A stretch of 64,000 nucleotides of DNA from Bacillota bacterium (GCA_023418995.1 JAEZYP010000063.1:7286-71285); one strand, 5' to 3'; shown: positions 43,857-52,456, numbered from the stretch's first letter. Translations and numbers: made by a program. Notes: generated from the sequence alone by a model not told the origin.

Positions 43857-44231
43857 TTATTTACTCATATGGGTAAGCTTATCCGCCTGTACCCAGGTAT
43901 CTCTTAAATCCTGCACCAGTGGAAGCAGCTCGTCCAGAAGCTCGGGATTATGGCTTGCCTCCGCCTTTGCGATCTGTTGATTAAAAAAAGTATAAAGCTG
44001 GTTCAGATTATCGGAAACGCTTTGCTTTTCATCCAGTACCGCAGACAGATAGGTAAAGATATTGCTGCACTTTACCGTGCATTTCAGGGAGGTAACATAG
44101 TTCTCACTTTTCATCATCATTGAACCGTAGCGCAGGTTTTTGAGCGCCTCATCAAACAATGTGATGAGCTGCTCTCCCTGGGACATCGTGTTAATCGACT
44201 GCGTCTTGTATTGCTGAATTGGATTTGTCAT
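43857..44231 (-). CDS. fliS: Flagellar export chaperone FliS
   Basis: 124 residues with the FliS opening NPIQQYKTQSINTMSQGEQLITLFDEALKNL and a four-helix profile. FliS keeps flagellin unfolded for export. It lies between fliD and the fliT-like gene. Confidence 0.95.
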   Translation of the reverse strand: MTNPIQQYKTQSINTMSQGEQLITLFDEALKNLRYGSMMMKSENYVTSLKCTVKCSNIFTYLSAVLDEKQSVSDNLNQLYTFFNQQIAKAEASHNPELLDELLPLVQDLRDTWVQADKLTHMSK

Positions 44232-44266
44232 AAATTAGCCTCCGTGTTTTTCATGTGTTTTTTAAC

Positions 44267-47200
44267 TCAGGAGGATGATGTATTGTTAAAGAATAAACTG
44301 GATTGTGCGTTCATAACACTAAGATAAGATTCCAAAGCGGTGAATTTTCTATAATAGCGGTCCTGCTCCGTTTCAAGCTGGGTTTTTAAATCCTTGATTC
44401 TTGAGTTATAATCCGTAATTTGCCTTCCAATTACGCTAGTGTCGTAATCGCGGCTGGATATACCAGCTTTTTGAACCAGAAGACCGTCAGCACCGATGCT
44501 GGTATTGGTATTTTTTGTAATTATGGTTTTCAATCGGCTCGCAATACCGTCTTTTCCGGTAAACAGAGAGGCAACAAGGTCGGGGTTATTGGTCAGCGCA
44601 CTTTTGAACTTTGTTTCATCTATGGTCAGCTTTCCGTATTTATCATAATCAACTTCTGTAATTCCTACAGAGTAAAGAGCATCCTTTACGGAATCGACCA
44701 TATTAAACATTGCGTTACGCATATCGTAGCTGACGGTAGTGAGCAGAGAGTCCGACTGCAAAATTCCTTTTTTGGCGTAGGAGTCCCATTTCGCTATTTG
44801 GTCCGCCGTCATGGTCGACTTCTGGTCATCTGTTAGCGGCGCGTAGGTTTGACCCTCTGTTTTTTTGCTCTCGTTTACTTTGTCATTGATTACTTTTAAA
44901 AGAGCATTGTAATCATCAATAAAACTGGATACCTTCTTGTACAGATCGTCTGTTTCACTCTTCACCGTAAATGTAATCGGTTTATCCTTTGTTACGGTGG
45001 TGTCCGCTTTTAAAAGCTCAAAATTCACTTCGTCCACAGTAAATTTATTCTCGGTGCGAGAAATTAAAGTGGCATTGTCCGGGTTTCCGTCGAAGCTTAT
45101 CATTAATTCCGCGTTTCTACCGGCTGTTACCGAATAGTTTACCGCCCCGTTATTCTGCAGGATAACCTTGTTCCCGTTTACGCTCATGCTATAGCCGGAT
45201 ACACTGCCGATTGCACTGCTCAAAGCGGATGTAAGCTGGGCAGCAGTAATGCTGGTGGGATCTTCTGAGCCATCACCAATTACAATTCCGATATTTCCGT
45301 TTTTGGTTATGCCGCCGATTAGGTTATCCGATGTAGCAAATTCGTAAGTTTTATTTCCGATTATAATTGTTTTTCCCAGCATGTCTTCGCCTGTTTTCCC
45401 GGTAAAATTATATTCCAGCGAAGAGCTTGATCCATTTCTAAAATTGCCGTTTACTATGCCTGAAACTGCAGGCTCATTTTGATATCCTGCCGCGTTTGCG
45501 GTAAATGTCACAATGCCGCCGGAAGAAGAACCTGTGTAACCGGAAAGTCCAATGTTTTTAAAAGCTGCGGCAATATCGTCGGCAGACGCGCCATCGGGAA
45601 TCGTTATGGCGGTGTTTCCGGCGGCGGTATTTCCGTTGGTATCAAATTCATAGATGGCGCCGTCAATGGTGATGGTATCACCGTCATTAACAGTTCTTCC
45701 GTTAAAATCAAAAGTAAGCGCAGATTGCGTGTCTGCTTTTTTACCGAATAACACAGTGGCGAGGTTGCTGCCACCCAGGGTGGAAATATCCACCTTGCTG
45801 CCTTCGCCGCCATTATCCGCGGTAATACTGAACGAATCCAGCGTGCTGGAATAGGCAACAGTGACATTCGCGTCATTGTCGTTATTGATGGTTGAAATTA
45901 CGGTAGCAAGTGTATCGGTAGCCTTAAAGGCGAATTCCTTGCCGTTTATTGATAATCCGAAAGATCCGTCCGAATTAGAGGTAAGGGTATTTCTTAGATT
46001 TCCGGTTAGATCTTTCAAAGTTTTATTGGCGTTGATTCTGTTAGATTCTCCTGCGTAGGTGTGCAACAGACCATCTGAGCCAAGCAGACCGGATGCGTCG
46101 CTGGAAACGACCGTGAAAGTAGAGGTTTCGTTGAGCGCTTTAAAGCTCAACTTTCCCGCGTTTATGCTGACCGCCACATTTCCGGTGCCAAAAACGTTGT
46201 TGAGCTTGCCCTGCAAGTAGGAAGCCATGCCCTCCGGCGTGGCATATGCATTTTTATCACTTTCATCGAACGTAACCCTTTTTGCCAATCCATTCAGGTC
46301 AAAGGTAATCGTAGCGCCTGCAAGCGTATCCTGCATATGGGTTTTAACCAGCTCAGCCCCGTTCACAGTTCCGGTAGCAGTGTAGACCCCTGTTCCGCTG
46401 TCAAAACCGAAGCCCTTGAGTACATTCTGGGTACCGCCGGTGACGTTCACTGCCCCCGCGGAACTGTTAAAAGTAATTTTTAAATCAGAATCCACATTGA
46501 CAGAAAGCTTGTCCTTCAGCTCAGGATTATTCTTGATCGCGTTGTCTAAGCTTTGCTGCAATATCCGTTGATTTTCGGATTTCAGAGAATCTTGTAAAGC
46601 AGAATCCGTCGAGTCAGAAGTACATAATGAAATGGAAGATGGTATCTCCAAAGTATAGGATTTGCCCCCGATGGAGAAATCAAGGGAGGAACCGGAGGAG
46701 ATCGAGTCATTAAAGAAGCTCCTGACATTCGTATCGCTCCCTAAAAGGGTAATTACACCAGCTTTTTTATCATCAGCCTTAAGCCCTAAACCGGATAACA
46801 GACCCGAGGAACCGCTTGCGATATAAAATGTATTAGTAGATAAATCTGACTTATTCAGTTTAACCTTACCGTCAAAAACGCTGAACTCTAGTTTACCGCT
46901 GATATCGCTATTGGCATTGATTTTTTTGTTCAACGCCTCCGTTACCTTTTGCAGATATTCAATTCTTTCGGTATCGGATACGCCGCCTGCCAAGGCGGAA
47001 TCATCCAGGCTAAAGTCGCCGTCAAGAGTGACGGCGTAGTCCTTACCCGCATAATTGATTGTTATGGAGGCTCCGGACAAGGCACTTCTTGTATAGGCAT
47101 CCTTCACTTCCGACAGGGAAGTAACGGCTTGATTTGAAACCTTATAACTGGATGAAAAGCTTGCCTGAACCGCTAGCTGCTTGATTTGCGTAATTACCAT

Positions 47201-47551
47201 ATTTGAGGCATTGGTTGAGTTGCCGCTGACGTTCAGAGCGCTTGAGGTATTATTGATTGTGGAATTCTGAAAGAAGGCCCGCATAGATAAATTGCTGCTG
47301 CTGCTGGAGGTAGAGAAATATTTATCTTGAAATTCCTGTAGGGCGGACGTAACCTCCCGGTAAGAAGTCTGCCTCCAGGCGGCAAGCTGCTTATTCTGCA
47401 TTAATTTATCTATTTTCTTCTGAGTGCCCATAGACAGCTGCTTTACTAAAGCATCGGTATCCAATCCGGACATTAAACCGCTCAATCTTCTGCTGGAGCT
47501 TGCTGTCAGGTTCAATGAAGAGGAGGAGCCGGATGAACTAGAAGTATGCAT
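44267..47551 (-). CDS. fliD: Flagellar filament cap protein FliD, unusually large
   Basis: 1094 residues, against roughly 450-700 for most FliD proteins. The N terminus has the FliD domain (RRLSGLMSGLDTDALVKQLSMGTQKKIDKLMQNKQLAAWRQTSYREV). The C terminus has FliD_C (DDLYKKVSSFIDDYNALLKVINDKVNESK ... YSVGITEVDYDKYGKLTIDETKFKSALTNNPDLVASLFTG). Between residues about 180 and 850 several related Ig-like/flagellin-hook modules occur, with recurring patterns such as ITFDLNGLAKRVTF and TIDGAIYEFDTNG. The ATG follows CTGGAGGTTAATTTT. Heads the fliD-fliS-fliT operon behind a sigma-28 type promoter. Confidence 0.93.
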   Translation of the reverse strand: MHTSSSSGSSSSLNLTASSSRRLSGLMSGLDTDALVKQLSMGTQKKIDKLMQNKQLAAWRQTSYREVTSALQEFQDKYFSTSSSSSNLSMRAFFQNSTINNTSSALNVSGNSTNASNMVITQIKQLAVQASFSSSYKVSNQAVTSLSEVKDAYTRSALSGASITINYAGKDYAVTLDGDFSLDDSALAGGVSDTERIEYLQKVTEALNKKINANSDISGKLEFSVFDGKVKLNKSDLSTNTFYIASGSSGLLSGLGLKADDKKAGVITLLGSDTNVRSFFNDSISSGSSLDFSIGGKSYTLEIPSSISLCTSDSTDSALQDSLKSENQRILQQSLDNAIKNNPELKDKLSVNVDSDLKITFNSSAGAVNVTGGTQNVLKGFGFDSGTGVYTATGTVNGAELVKTHMQDTLAGATITFDLNGLAKRVTFDESDKNAYATPEGMASYLQGKLNNVFGTGNVAVSINAGKLSFKALNETSTFTVVSSDASGLLGSDGLLHTYAGESNRINANKTLKDLTGNLRNTLTSNSDGSFGLSINGKEFAFKATDTLATVISTINNDNDANVTVAYSSTLDSFSITADNGGEGSKVDISTLGGSNLATVLFGKKADTQSALTFDFNGRTVNDGDTITIDGAIYEFDTNGNTAAGNTAITIPDGASADDIAAAFKNIGLSGYTGSSSGGIVTFTANAAGYQNEPAVSGIVNGNFRNGSSSSLEYNFTGKTGEDMLGKTIIIGNKTYEFATSDNLIGGITKNGNIGIVIGDGSEDPTSITAAQLTSALSSAIGSVSGYSMSVNGNKVILQNNGAVNYSVTAGRNAELMISFDGNPDNATLISRTENKFTVDEVNFELLKADTTVTKDKPITFTVKSETDDLYKKVSSFIDDYNALLKVINDKVNESKKTEGQTYAPLTDDQKSTMTADQIAKWDSYAKKGILQSDSLLTTVSYDMRNAMFNMVDSVKDALYSVGITEVDYDKYGKLTIDETKFKSALTNNPDLVASLFTGKDGIASRLKTIITKNTNTSIGADGLLVQKAGISSRDYDTSVIGRQITDYNSRIKDLKTQLETEQDRYYRKFTALESYLSVMNAQSSLFFNNTSSS

Positions 47552-47590
47552 AAAATTAACCTCCAGTTAAAATAAGACTTTATACTCTTT

Positions 47591-47618
47591 ATATCGTCTG
47601 AAAGGTCACAAAAATTTA
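47591..47618 (-). promoter_or_regulatory. Sigma-28 type promoter of fliD
   Basis: On the minus strand TAAA (47615-47618), 16 bases, GACGATAT (47591-47598), one mismatch from GCCGATAT and about 40 bases before the start codon. Confidence 0.65.
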
Positions 47619-47662
47619 GTATGATCGAGATAATTATTTCTTTGTTTAATTTTTGGAATAGT

Positions 47663-47688
47663 TAAATTTTATTATATTTTGTCGATAT
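47663..47688 (+). promoter_or_regulatory. Sigma-28 type promoter of the HD-GYP gene
   Basis: TAAA (47663-47666), 14 bases, GTCGATAT (47681-47688), one mismatch in the -10 box and one base short in the spacer. It faces away from the fliD promoter. Confidence 0.5.
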
Positions 47689-47774
47689 ATAATCGAAAAT
47701 AAAATATTTATAACTTTCAAAATATGCCCTGCATGATTATTCGAATTATAGAATTTAATGATGTGGAAAGCGAT

Positions 47775-48890
47775 GTGAGATTAGGAATGACATTTATTTC
47801 GATTGATAAATTAGAAGCAGGAATGATGCTTGATCAGGATATATATCTTTATGATTATAAAACATGTAGAATTGCCATGCTAAAATCGGGGCAAGTGCTA
47901 ACGCAGAGCTATATCAATCGGTTGGCTGAGCTGAGAATCACCGGGGCCTATATCCATTCGTTTGAGAAAAAGGATGCAAGCAGCGACCTGTTTTCTCCAA
48001 TTAAAACAGAACTGAAGCTGGAAGCGATTTCAAGTGTTCAGCGTGTCTTTGAGATGTTTGACCACACAACGCAAAATATTAACGTGAACTGTATTAACCA
48101 GACGATGGAGGTATCCAAGAAACTGGTCAACGCGCTGAAAAACAACAAGGAAGCGAAAATCAGTATCGCGAATTTGAAGTCCTATGACGATTATACCTAT
48201 AATCACTCTTTTGGCGTTTCTGTCCTTTCCATCGCAATTGGTATTTCGCTGGAGCTTAGAACCGCCGATCTCTATGAGCTGGGTTTTTGCGCGTTGCTTC
48301 ATGATATCGGTAAAATGTCAGTTCCTATTGAAATAATAGCAAAACCGGCTAGGCTTACAACCGATGAATTTGAAATTGTAAAAAAACACCCTCAAAAAGG
48401 TGCGGAATTTTTTTTGAAGAACAGCTTAGCCAACCGGAAAATATGTGCCGGAGTTTTGACTCACCATGAAAAATTCAACGGCTCCGGCTATCCGAACGGG
48501 TTAAGCGGAAACGGAATTCCTTTATTTGGAAGGATTATTTCTGTAGCGGATGTGTACGATGCGCTTACCTCCGTCCGCCCTTACCGTAACCCTTCCAAAC
48601 CCCCGGAGGCAATCGAATATATTATGGGCTGTACCGGTAACGCATTTGACTATAATATTGTGGAAGCTTTTCTGAAAAAAGTATCTCCATATCCGGTTGG
48701 TTCCTGTGTTAAGCTTAGCAACGGTGAAATTGCCATTATTATCAAGCAGAACGAGCAGCATCCGCTGCGGCCGGTCGTGCGATTTTTTAATCAGCCCAAT
48801 ATAATTTTAGATCTATGTATGCAGCGTGATACACAGAGTATTGTAATCGAAGATATTTGTAATCTTTCAACGACACAACTGGAAGATTAA
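47775..48890 (+). CDS. HD-GYP domain protein, probable cyclic-di-GMP phosphodiesterase
   Basis: About 371 residues if translation begins at the GTG at 47775 (GGAAAG upstream); the frame is open to an ATG at 47724, so up to 388 are possible. An N-terminal DUF3391-like part (about 1-70) precedes the HD-GYP domain (about 130-330): YNHSFGVSVLSIAIG, LLHDIGKMSVP, HHEKFNGSGYPNGLSG, IISVADVYDALTSVRPYR. The HD pair and the GYP motif are intact, so activity is likely. Expression from a flagellar promoter suggests it lowers cyclic-di-GMP in motile cells. Confidence 0.9.
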   Translation: MRLGMTFISIDKLEAGMMLDQDIYLYDYKTCRIAMLKSGQVLTQSYINRLAELRITGAYIHSFEKKDASSDLFSPIKTELKLEAISSVQRVFEMFDHTTQNINVNCINQTMEVSKKLVNALKNNKEAKISIANLKSYDDYTYNHSFGVSVLSIAIGISLELRTADLYELGFCALLHDIGKMSVPIEIIAKPARLTTDEFEIVKKHPQKGAEFFLKNSLANRKICAGVLTHHEKFNGSGYPNGLSGNGIPLFGRIISVADVYDALTSVRPYRNPSKPPEAIEYIMGCTGNAFDYNIVEAFLKKVSPYPVGSCVKLSNGEIAIIIKQNEQHPLRPVVRFFNQPNIILDLCMQRDTQSIVIEDICNLSTTQLED

Positions 48891-48986
48891 CTGTCTTCTT
48901 TTGAGTTGCTCACAAAGCTTTAGGGGAAATCTTCTCAAACGGTTTTTCGCTGTATTTGCCAATGAAAATCTACCTGACCGCTTGCA

Positions 48987-49018
48987 GCCATCGGATTAAA
49001 AAATCCGGTGGCTTTTTT
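48987..49018 (+). terminator. Rho-independent terminator after the HD-GYP gene
   Basis: GCCATCGGATT pairs with AATCCGGTGGC (11 pairs, one T-G) and is followed by TTTTTT. Confidence 0.9.
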
Positions 49019-49031
49019 AGTAAAATTTTTC

Positions 49032-49060
49032 TTGACAAAAAAGCAGGAATGGTGTAACAT
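49032..49060 (+). promoter_or_regulatory. Sigma-A promoter of the cysteine-type uptake operon
   Basis: TTGACA (49032-49037), 17 bases, TAACAT (49055-49060). An alternating AT tract follows at 49075-49090. Confidence 0.8.
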
Positions 49061-49114
49061 AATTACAAGTTAAACATATATATATACTATGAATTATAAA
49101 AGGAGATCGACCTT

Positions 49115-49213
49115 ATGACAAATCAGTTTTTATGCGAGTTTCAGGCGGCTGCTTGTTGTTGCTGCCATTCTGCAATAAAAAAATGGCTGATTTGCTGTTA
49201 CAACCTTTTTTGA
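49115..49213 (+). CDS. Cys-rich 32-residue leader peptide
   Basis: A short open frame with its own AAAGGAGA ribosome site eight bases before the ATG. Seven of 32 codons are Cys: one at position 7, four in a row at 14-17 (TGT TGT TGC TGC) and two at 27-28. It lies between the promoter and an intrinsic terminator, upstream of an importer that looks specific for cysteine or cystine. The composition, size and position fit an attenuator leader peptide whose ribosome stalls when charged tRNA-Cys is short. There is no signal peptide. A small metal-binding or modified peptide is the alternative, less likely because of the terminator just behind it. Confidence 0.75.
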   Translation: MTNQFLCEFQAAACCCCHSAIKKWLICCYNLF

Positions 49214-49235
49214 CGGTTTTTCCCCCGGATAAAGG

Positions 49236-49265
49236 CCGGACGGTAAATTGCCGCCCGGTATTTTT
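49236..49265 (+). terminator. Attenuator terminator before the cysteine-type uptake genes
   Basis: CCGGACGG pairs with CCGCCCGG (one mismatch), followed by TATTTTT, 22 bases after the leader stop. A preceding CCGG at 49225-49228 can pair instead with the first arm (49236-49239), a possible antiterminator that a ribosome sitting at the leader stop codon would cover. Confidence 0.65.
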
Positions 49266-49316
49266 GTGCCTATTTTAATCTGTGGAGATAAAAATTTCAG
49301 GAAGGATGGTGATCAG

Positions 49317-49988
49317 TTGGATTATGTTTTTTTACTGAAAAGCCTGCCGCTCTATGCCCATGCGGCAGCGTTGACGCTCCGGATTTCCTTCTGGTCCGTC
49401 CTGTTTTCTCTGTGTATTGGCTTTCTGTGCAGCATCTTAGTATATTTCAAAGTTCGGGTGCTCAAGTCTGCGGCAAACCTCTATATTGAAATTTCGAGAA
49501 ATACACCTTCGCTGATTCAGCTCTTTTTTCTATATTATGGGCTGACGCAAATCGGGCTTAAGCTCGAAGCGGAGACTTGTGCCGTTATCGGACTTACGTT
49601 CCTAGGAGGCGGCTATATGGCAGAGGCATTCCGCGCGGGTCTGGAATCCGTCAGCCGAAGTCAGATTGAGTCGGGGATGAGTATCGGTTTGACGAAGCAG
49701 CAATTGATTCGTTACGTCATTGTTCCGCAGGCATTTTCCGTGGCACTGCCGGCGCTGGAGGCAAACACAATTTTTTTGATTAAGGAAACCTCCATTGTCA
49801 GCGCCGTTGCGCTTTCCGACCTGATGTTTGTGGCAAAAGATTTAATTGGCATGTATTATTCAACCACGGAAGCACTTTTTGTGCTGGTGTTAGCCTATCT
49901 TATCATCCTGCTTCCGGTTTCTCTTTTGTTAACTGCTTTGGAAAGGAGGGTGCACTTTGGTCAATTCGGGAATTCTCGTAATTCTTGA
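49317..49988 (+). CDS. Amino acid ABC transporter permease (first)
   Basis: 223 residues from the TTG at 49317, ten bases after GGAAGGA; a longer frame back to 49248 would start inside the terminator. HisM/GlnP-type permease with about five membrane segments; the EAA loop reads GLTKQQLIRYVIVPQAFSVALPALEANTIFLIKETSIV. Forms the membrane pore with the next gene product. The likely substrate is cysteine or cystine, inferred from the binding protein and the Cys leader. Overlaps the next permease by 32 bases. Confidence 0.88.
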   Translation: MDYVFLLKSLPLYAHAAALTLRISFWSVLFSLCIGFLCSILVYFKVRVLKSAANLYIEISRNTPSLIQLFFLYYGLTQIGLKLEAETCAVIGLTFLGGGYMAEAFRAGLESVSRSQIESGMSIGLTKQQLIRYVIVPQAFSVALPALEANTIFLIKETSIVSAVALSDLMFVAKDLIGMYYSTTEALFVLVLAYLIILLPVSLLLTALERRVHFGQFGNSRNS

Positions 49989-50634
49989 CGGCGCAAATCT
50001 TTTCCGGCTGGTCGTCGGATTGCTTGTTACCCTAAAAATTGCCGTTGTGTCCGTTCTGATTTCCGGCGTTTTGGGGATTCTGTTCGGAATTGCCATGACC
50101 TCACGTTCAAAGGCCGTTCGGGCACTCTGCCGGGCTTATCTGGAAGCAATCCGTATTATTCCCCTTCTTGTGTGGCTGTTCCTCTTTTACTTTGGTCTTA
50201 CTCGCGCAATAAATATTAATTTGGGCGGAGAATTGATTTCCATTGTGGTGTTTTCGCTCTGGGGAACCGCAGAAATGGGAGACATTGTGCGCGGCGCAAT
50301 GCAGTCACTGCCTAAGCACCAGAAGGAATCCGGTGCGGCGCTGGGGCTGACGGCTGCCCAGAATTACCGTTATATCATTATTCCTCAGATTGTTCGGCGT
50401 CTTTTACCGTCCGCAATTAATCTTGCCACAAGAATGATTAAAACAACCTCTCTGGTCGTTTTAATCGGAGTGGTTGAGGTGCTCAAGGTAGGTCAGCAAA
50501 TTATAGAGGTATCAATTTTAAAGGCTCCGGCAGCTTCATTCTGGGTTTACGGACTGATTTTTGTTCTGTATTTTATTATTTGTTACCCAATATCGCTGTT
50601 GTCTAAGCAGTTGGAGCGCAGATGGCAGACTTAA
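49957..50634 (+). CDS. Amino acid ABC transporter permease (second)
   Basis: 225 residues, TTG start after GGAGGGTGCACT. Same family as the gene before: IRIIPLLVWLFLFYFGL and the loop SGAALGLTAAQNYRYIIIPQIVRRLLPSAINLATRMIKTTSLV. Two different permeases form a heterodimer in this transporter class. Confidence 0.9.
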   Translation: MVNSGILVILDGANLFRLVVGLLVTLKIAVVSVLISGVLGILFGIAMTSRSKAVRALCRAYLEAIRIIPLLVWLFLFYFGLTRAININLGGELISIVVFSLWGTAEMGDIVRGAMQSLPKHQKESGAALGLTAAQNYRYIIIPQIVRRLLPSAINLATRMIKTTSLVVLIGVVEVLKVGQQIIEVSILKAPAASFWVYGLIFVLYFIICYPISLLSKQLERRWQT

Positions 50635-50645
50635 GGAGATAGGGA

Positions 50646-51395
50646 ATGGAACAAAAGCTTTTATTGGAATTAAAGGGATTACATAAAAATTATGAAGGCA
50701 CGGAGGTTCTAAGGGGTGTTGATCTAAAGGTATACAAAGGAGAGGTCGTTGTTGTGATGGGCTCGTCCGGATGCGGAAAAAGCACGCTTTTGCGGTGTAT
50801 CAACGGGTTGGAGCCAATTGAATCCGGCGAAATTTTTTACGACGGCGAACCGATTGAAAGCAGTAAATGGCATCTGGTTCGCCAAAAAATCGGAATGGTT
50901 TTTCAAAGCTATGATCTTTTTCCGCACATGACCATTTTGGAAAACATCCTGCTTGGTCCTCTTAGGGTGCAAAAGCGCTGTCGGGAGGAAGCGCAGCGGC
51001 AGGCTTTGGGGCTGCTGGAACGAATCGGGCTGCCGGAACGAAAGGACGCCTACCCGCGTCAGCTTTCCGGCGGGCAGAAGCAGCGAGTAGCCATTGTGCG
51101 CGCATTGTGTATGAACCCTGAAATTATGCTTTTTGACGAGGTTACCGCCGCTCTTGACCCAGAGATGGTGCGGGAGGTATTGGACGTTATGCTCGGGCTT
51201 GCAAAGCAGGGCATGACTATGGTTATTGTTACACATGAAATGAGCTTTGCAAGAGCGGTGGCGGACAGAATCGTTTTTCTTGACAACGGAATTGTTGCCG
51301 AAGAATCCGGTGCACAGGAATTTTTTCTTAATCCTAAAACCGATCGTGCAAAGAATTTCCTGAATATCTTTCAATTTGAAACAGAAAAGGGGTAA
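50646..51395 (+). CDS. Amino acid ABC transporter ATPase
   Basis: 249 residues. Walker A GSSGCGKSTLLRC, Q loop GMVFQSYDLFPHMTILENILLGP, signature LSGGQKQRVAIVRAL, Walker B IMLFDEVTAALDPEMV, and the switch His in VIVTHEMSFARAVADR. Polar amino acid subfamily (GlnQ/HisP/TcyC-like). Eleven bases after the second permease. Confidence 0.95.
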   Translation: MEQKLLLELKGLHKNYEGTEVLRGVDLKVYKGEVVVVMGSSGCGKSTLLRCINGLEPIESGEIFYDGEPIESSKWHLVRQKIGMVFQSYDLFPHMTILENILLGPLRVQKRCREEAQRQALGLLERIGLPERKDAYPRQLSGGQKQRVAIVRALCMNPEIMLFDEVTAALDPEMVREVLDVMLGLAKQGMTMVIVTHEMSFARAVADRIVFLDNGIVAEESGAQEFFLNPKTDRAKNFLNIFQFETEKG

Positions 51396-51400
51396 TTTTA

Positions 51401-52246
51401 ATGAAAAAAACAAGCAAGGTTTTAGCGTTTTTACTGGCGGCGGTGTTGACGGCCGGTTCACTGACCGGATGCGCACAGAACGCCTCGCAGTCTTCTCTGG
51501 AAAAAATCAAGCAGAACGGAAAAATAAGAATTGGTGTCTTCAGCGATAAGCCGCCGTTCGGCTATGTGGATTCGAATGGCAAAAATCAGGGGTTTGATGT
51601 TTTTATTGCCAAACGGTTTGCAAAGGATTTGCTTGGTGATGAGAACAAGATTGAGTTTGTTCTGGTCGAAGCGGCCAGCCGCGTGGAGTATCTTCAGTCC
51701 GATAAGGTGGATATTATCATGGCTAATTTTACTGTAACCGATGAACGAAAGCAGAAGGTTGACTTTGCAAATCCGTATATGAAGGTTGCACTGGGTGTGG
51801 TTTCTCCGGAAGGATCGCCGATTACAGATGTTTCACAGCTCAAGGGCAAAAAATTGATTGTGAATAAGGGAACCACGGCAGAGACTTATTTTACCAAGAA
51901 TTATCCGGACATAGAGCTTTTAAAATACGACCAGAATACGGAAGCCTTTCAAGCCTTGAAGGACGGAAGAGGTGCGGCGCTGGCGCATGATAACACGCTG
52001 CTGTTCGCTTGGGCAAGGGAAAACAAAGGCTTTACCACAGGGATTAAAACACTTGGCAGTCAGGATACTATTGCACCCGCAGTCAAAAAAGGGAACAGGG
52101 AGCTTCTTGACTGGGTAAACAACGAGCTTGCCACGCTGGGTAAGGAGAACTTCATCCACAGTGCCTATGATGCCGCACTCAAGCCTGCTTACGGCGACTC
52201 GGTGAAGGCGGACGAAGTTGTAATTGAGGGTGCAATAACAAAATAA
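51401..52246 (+). CDS. Substrate-binding lipoprotein, cysteine/cystine type
   Basis: 281 residues. Signal peptide with lipobox LTGC (Cys at 27) anchors it outside the membrane. The type 3 solute-binding fold shows IRIGVFSDKPPFGYVDSNGKNQGFDVFIAKRFAKDLLG, ASRVEYLQSDKVDIIMANFTVTDERKQKVDFANPYM and GTTAETYFTKNYPDIELLKYDQNTEAFQALKDGRGAALAHDN. The last two are close to cysteine-binding proteins of the CjaA/PEB1 group as I know them; other polar amino acids cannot be excluded by eye. Last gene of the operon. Confidence 0.88.
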   Translation: MKKTSKVLAFLLAAVLTAGSLTGCAQNASQSSLEKIKQNGKIRIGVFSDKPPFGYVDSNGKNQGFDVFIAKRFAKDLLGDENKIEFVLVEAASRVEYLQSDKVDIIMANFTVTDERKQKVDFANPYMKVALGVVSPEGSPITDVSQLKGKKLIVNKGTTAETYFTKNYPDIELLKYDQNTEAFQALKDGRGAALAHDNTLLFAWARENKGFTTGIKTLGSQDTIAPAVKKGNRELLDWVNNELATLGKENFIHSAYDAALKPAYGDSVKADEVVIEGAITK

Positions 52247-52264
52247 GAAAAAATACATTAGGGG

Positions 52265-52291
52265 TTGACAAACCGGGTGGATTGGTATAAT
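52265..52291 (+). promoter_or_regulatory. Sigma-A promoter of the methionine uptake operon
   Basis: TTGACA at 52265-52270. The -10 is TATAAT at 52286-52291 (15-base spacer) or TAATAT at 52288-52293 (17-base spacer). An AT tract with AATTCATA (52302-52309) lies just downstream, much as in the cysteine operon. Confidence 0.7.
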
Positions 52292-52342
52292 ATAACTATA
52301 CAATTCATATATATATAGTATTTATTGAAGGGAGCAACCGCC

Positions 52343-52456
52343 ATGAAAACGAATTCCATCAACAGCTTCAGAATGAATTCCATGGTGTGCACGATGTGTG
52401 TCATGTGCTGCCGCATGTCTAAAATTCATCATGGCCAACACTTCCTGCTGCTGTAA
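52343..52456 (+). CDS. Met/Cys-rich 37-residue leader peptide
   Basis: A short frame with GAAGGGAG upstream of the ATG. Residues 14-25 read MVCTMCVMCCRM: four Met and four Cys in twelve codons, against one or two expected by chance. It lies between the promoter of the metNIQ operon and a strong terminator. This matches a ribosome-mediated attenuator that senses methionine and cysteine supply. The stop codon (52454-52456) is 21 bases before the terminator stem, so a ribosome finishing the frame would cover the alternative pairing partner at 52441-52445. Confidence 0.75.
   Translation: MKTNSINSFRMNSMVCTMCVMCCRMSKIHHGQHFLLL

Noticed and set aside
49061..49316. T-box or SAM riboswitch in the two sulfur-operon leaders
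   Set aside because: No T-box specifier loop or T-box consensus and no SAM-I core could be read; short coding frames with Cys/Met codons explain the leaders better.
49248..49316. Longer form of the first permease starting at 49248
   Set aside because: That start lies in the loop of the attenuator terminator and lacks a ribosome site.
50724..51476. 250-residue minus-strand frame opposite the ABC ATPase
   Set aside because: Mirror of a clear ATPase with all motifs; the frame also crosses into the binding-protein gene.
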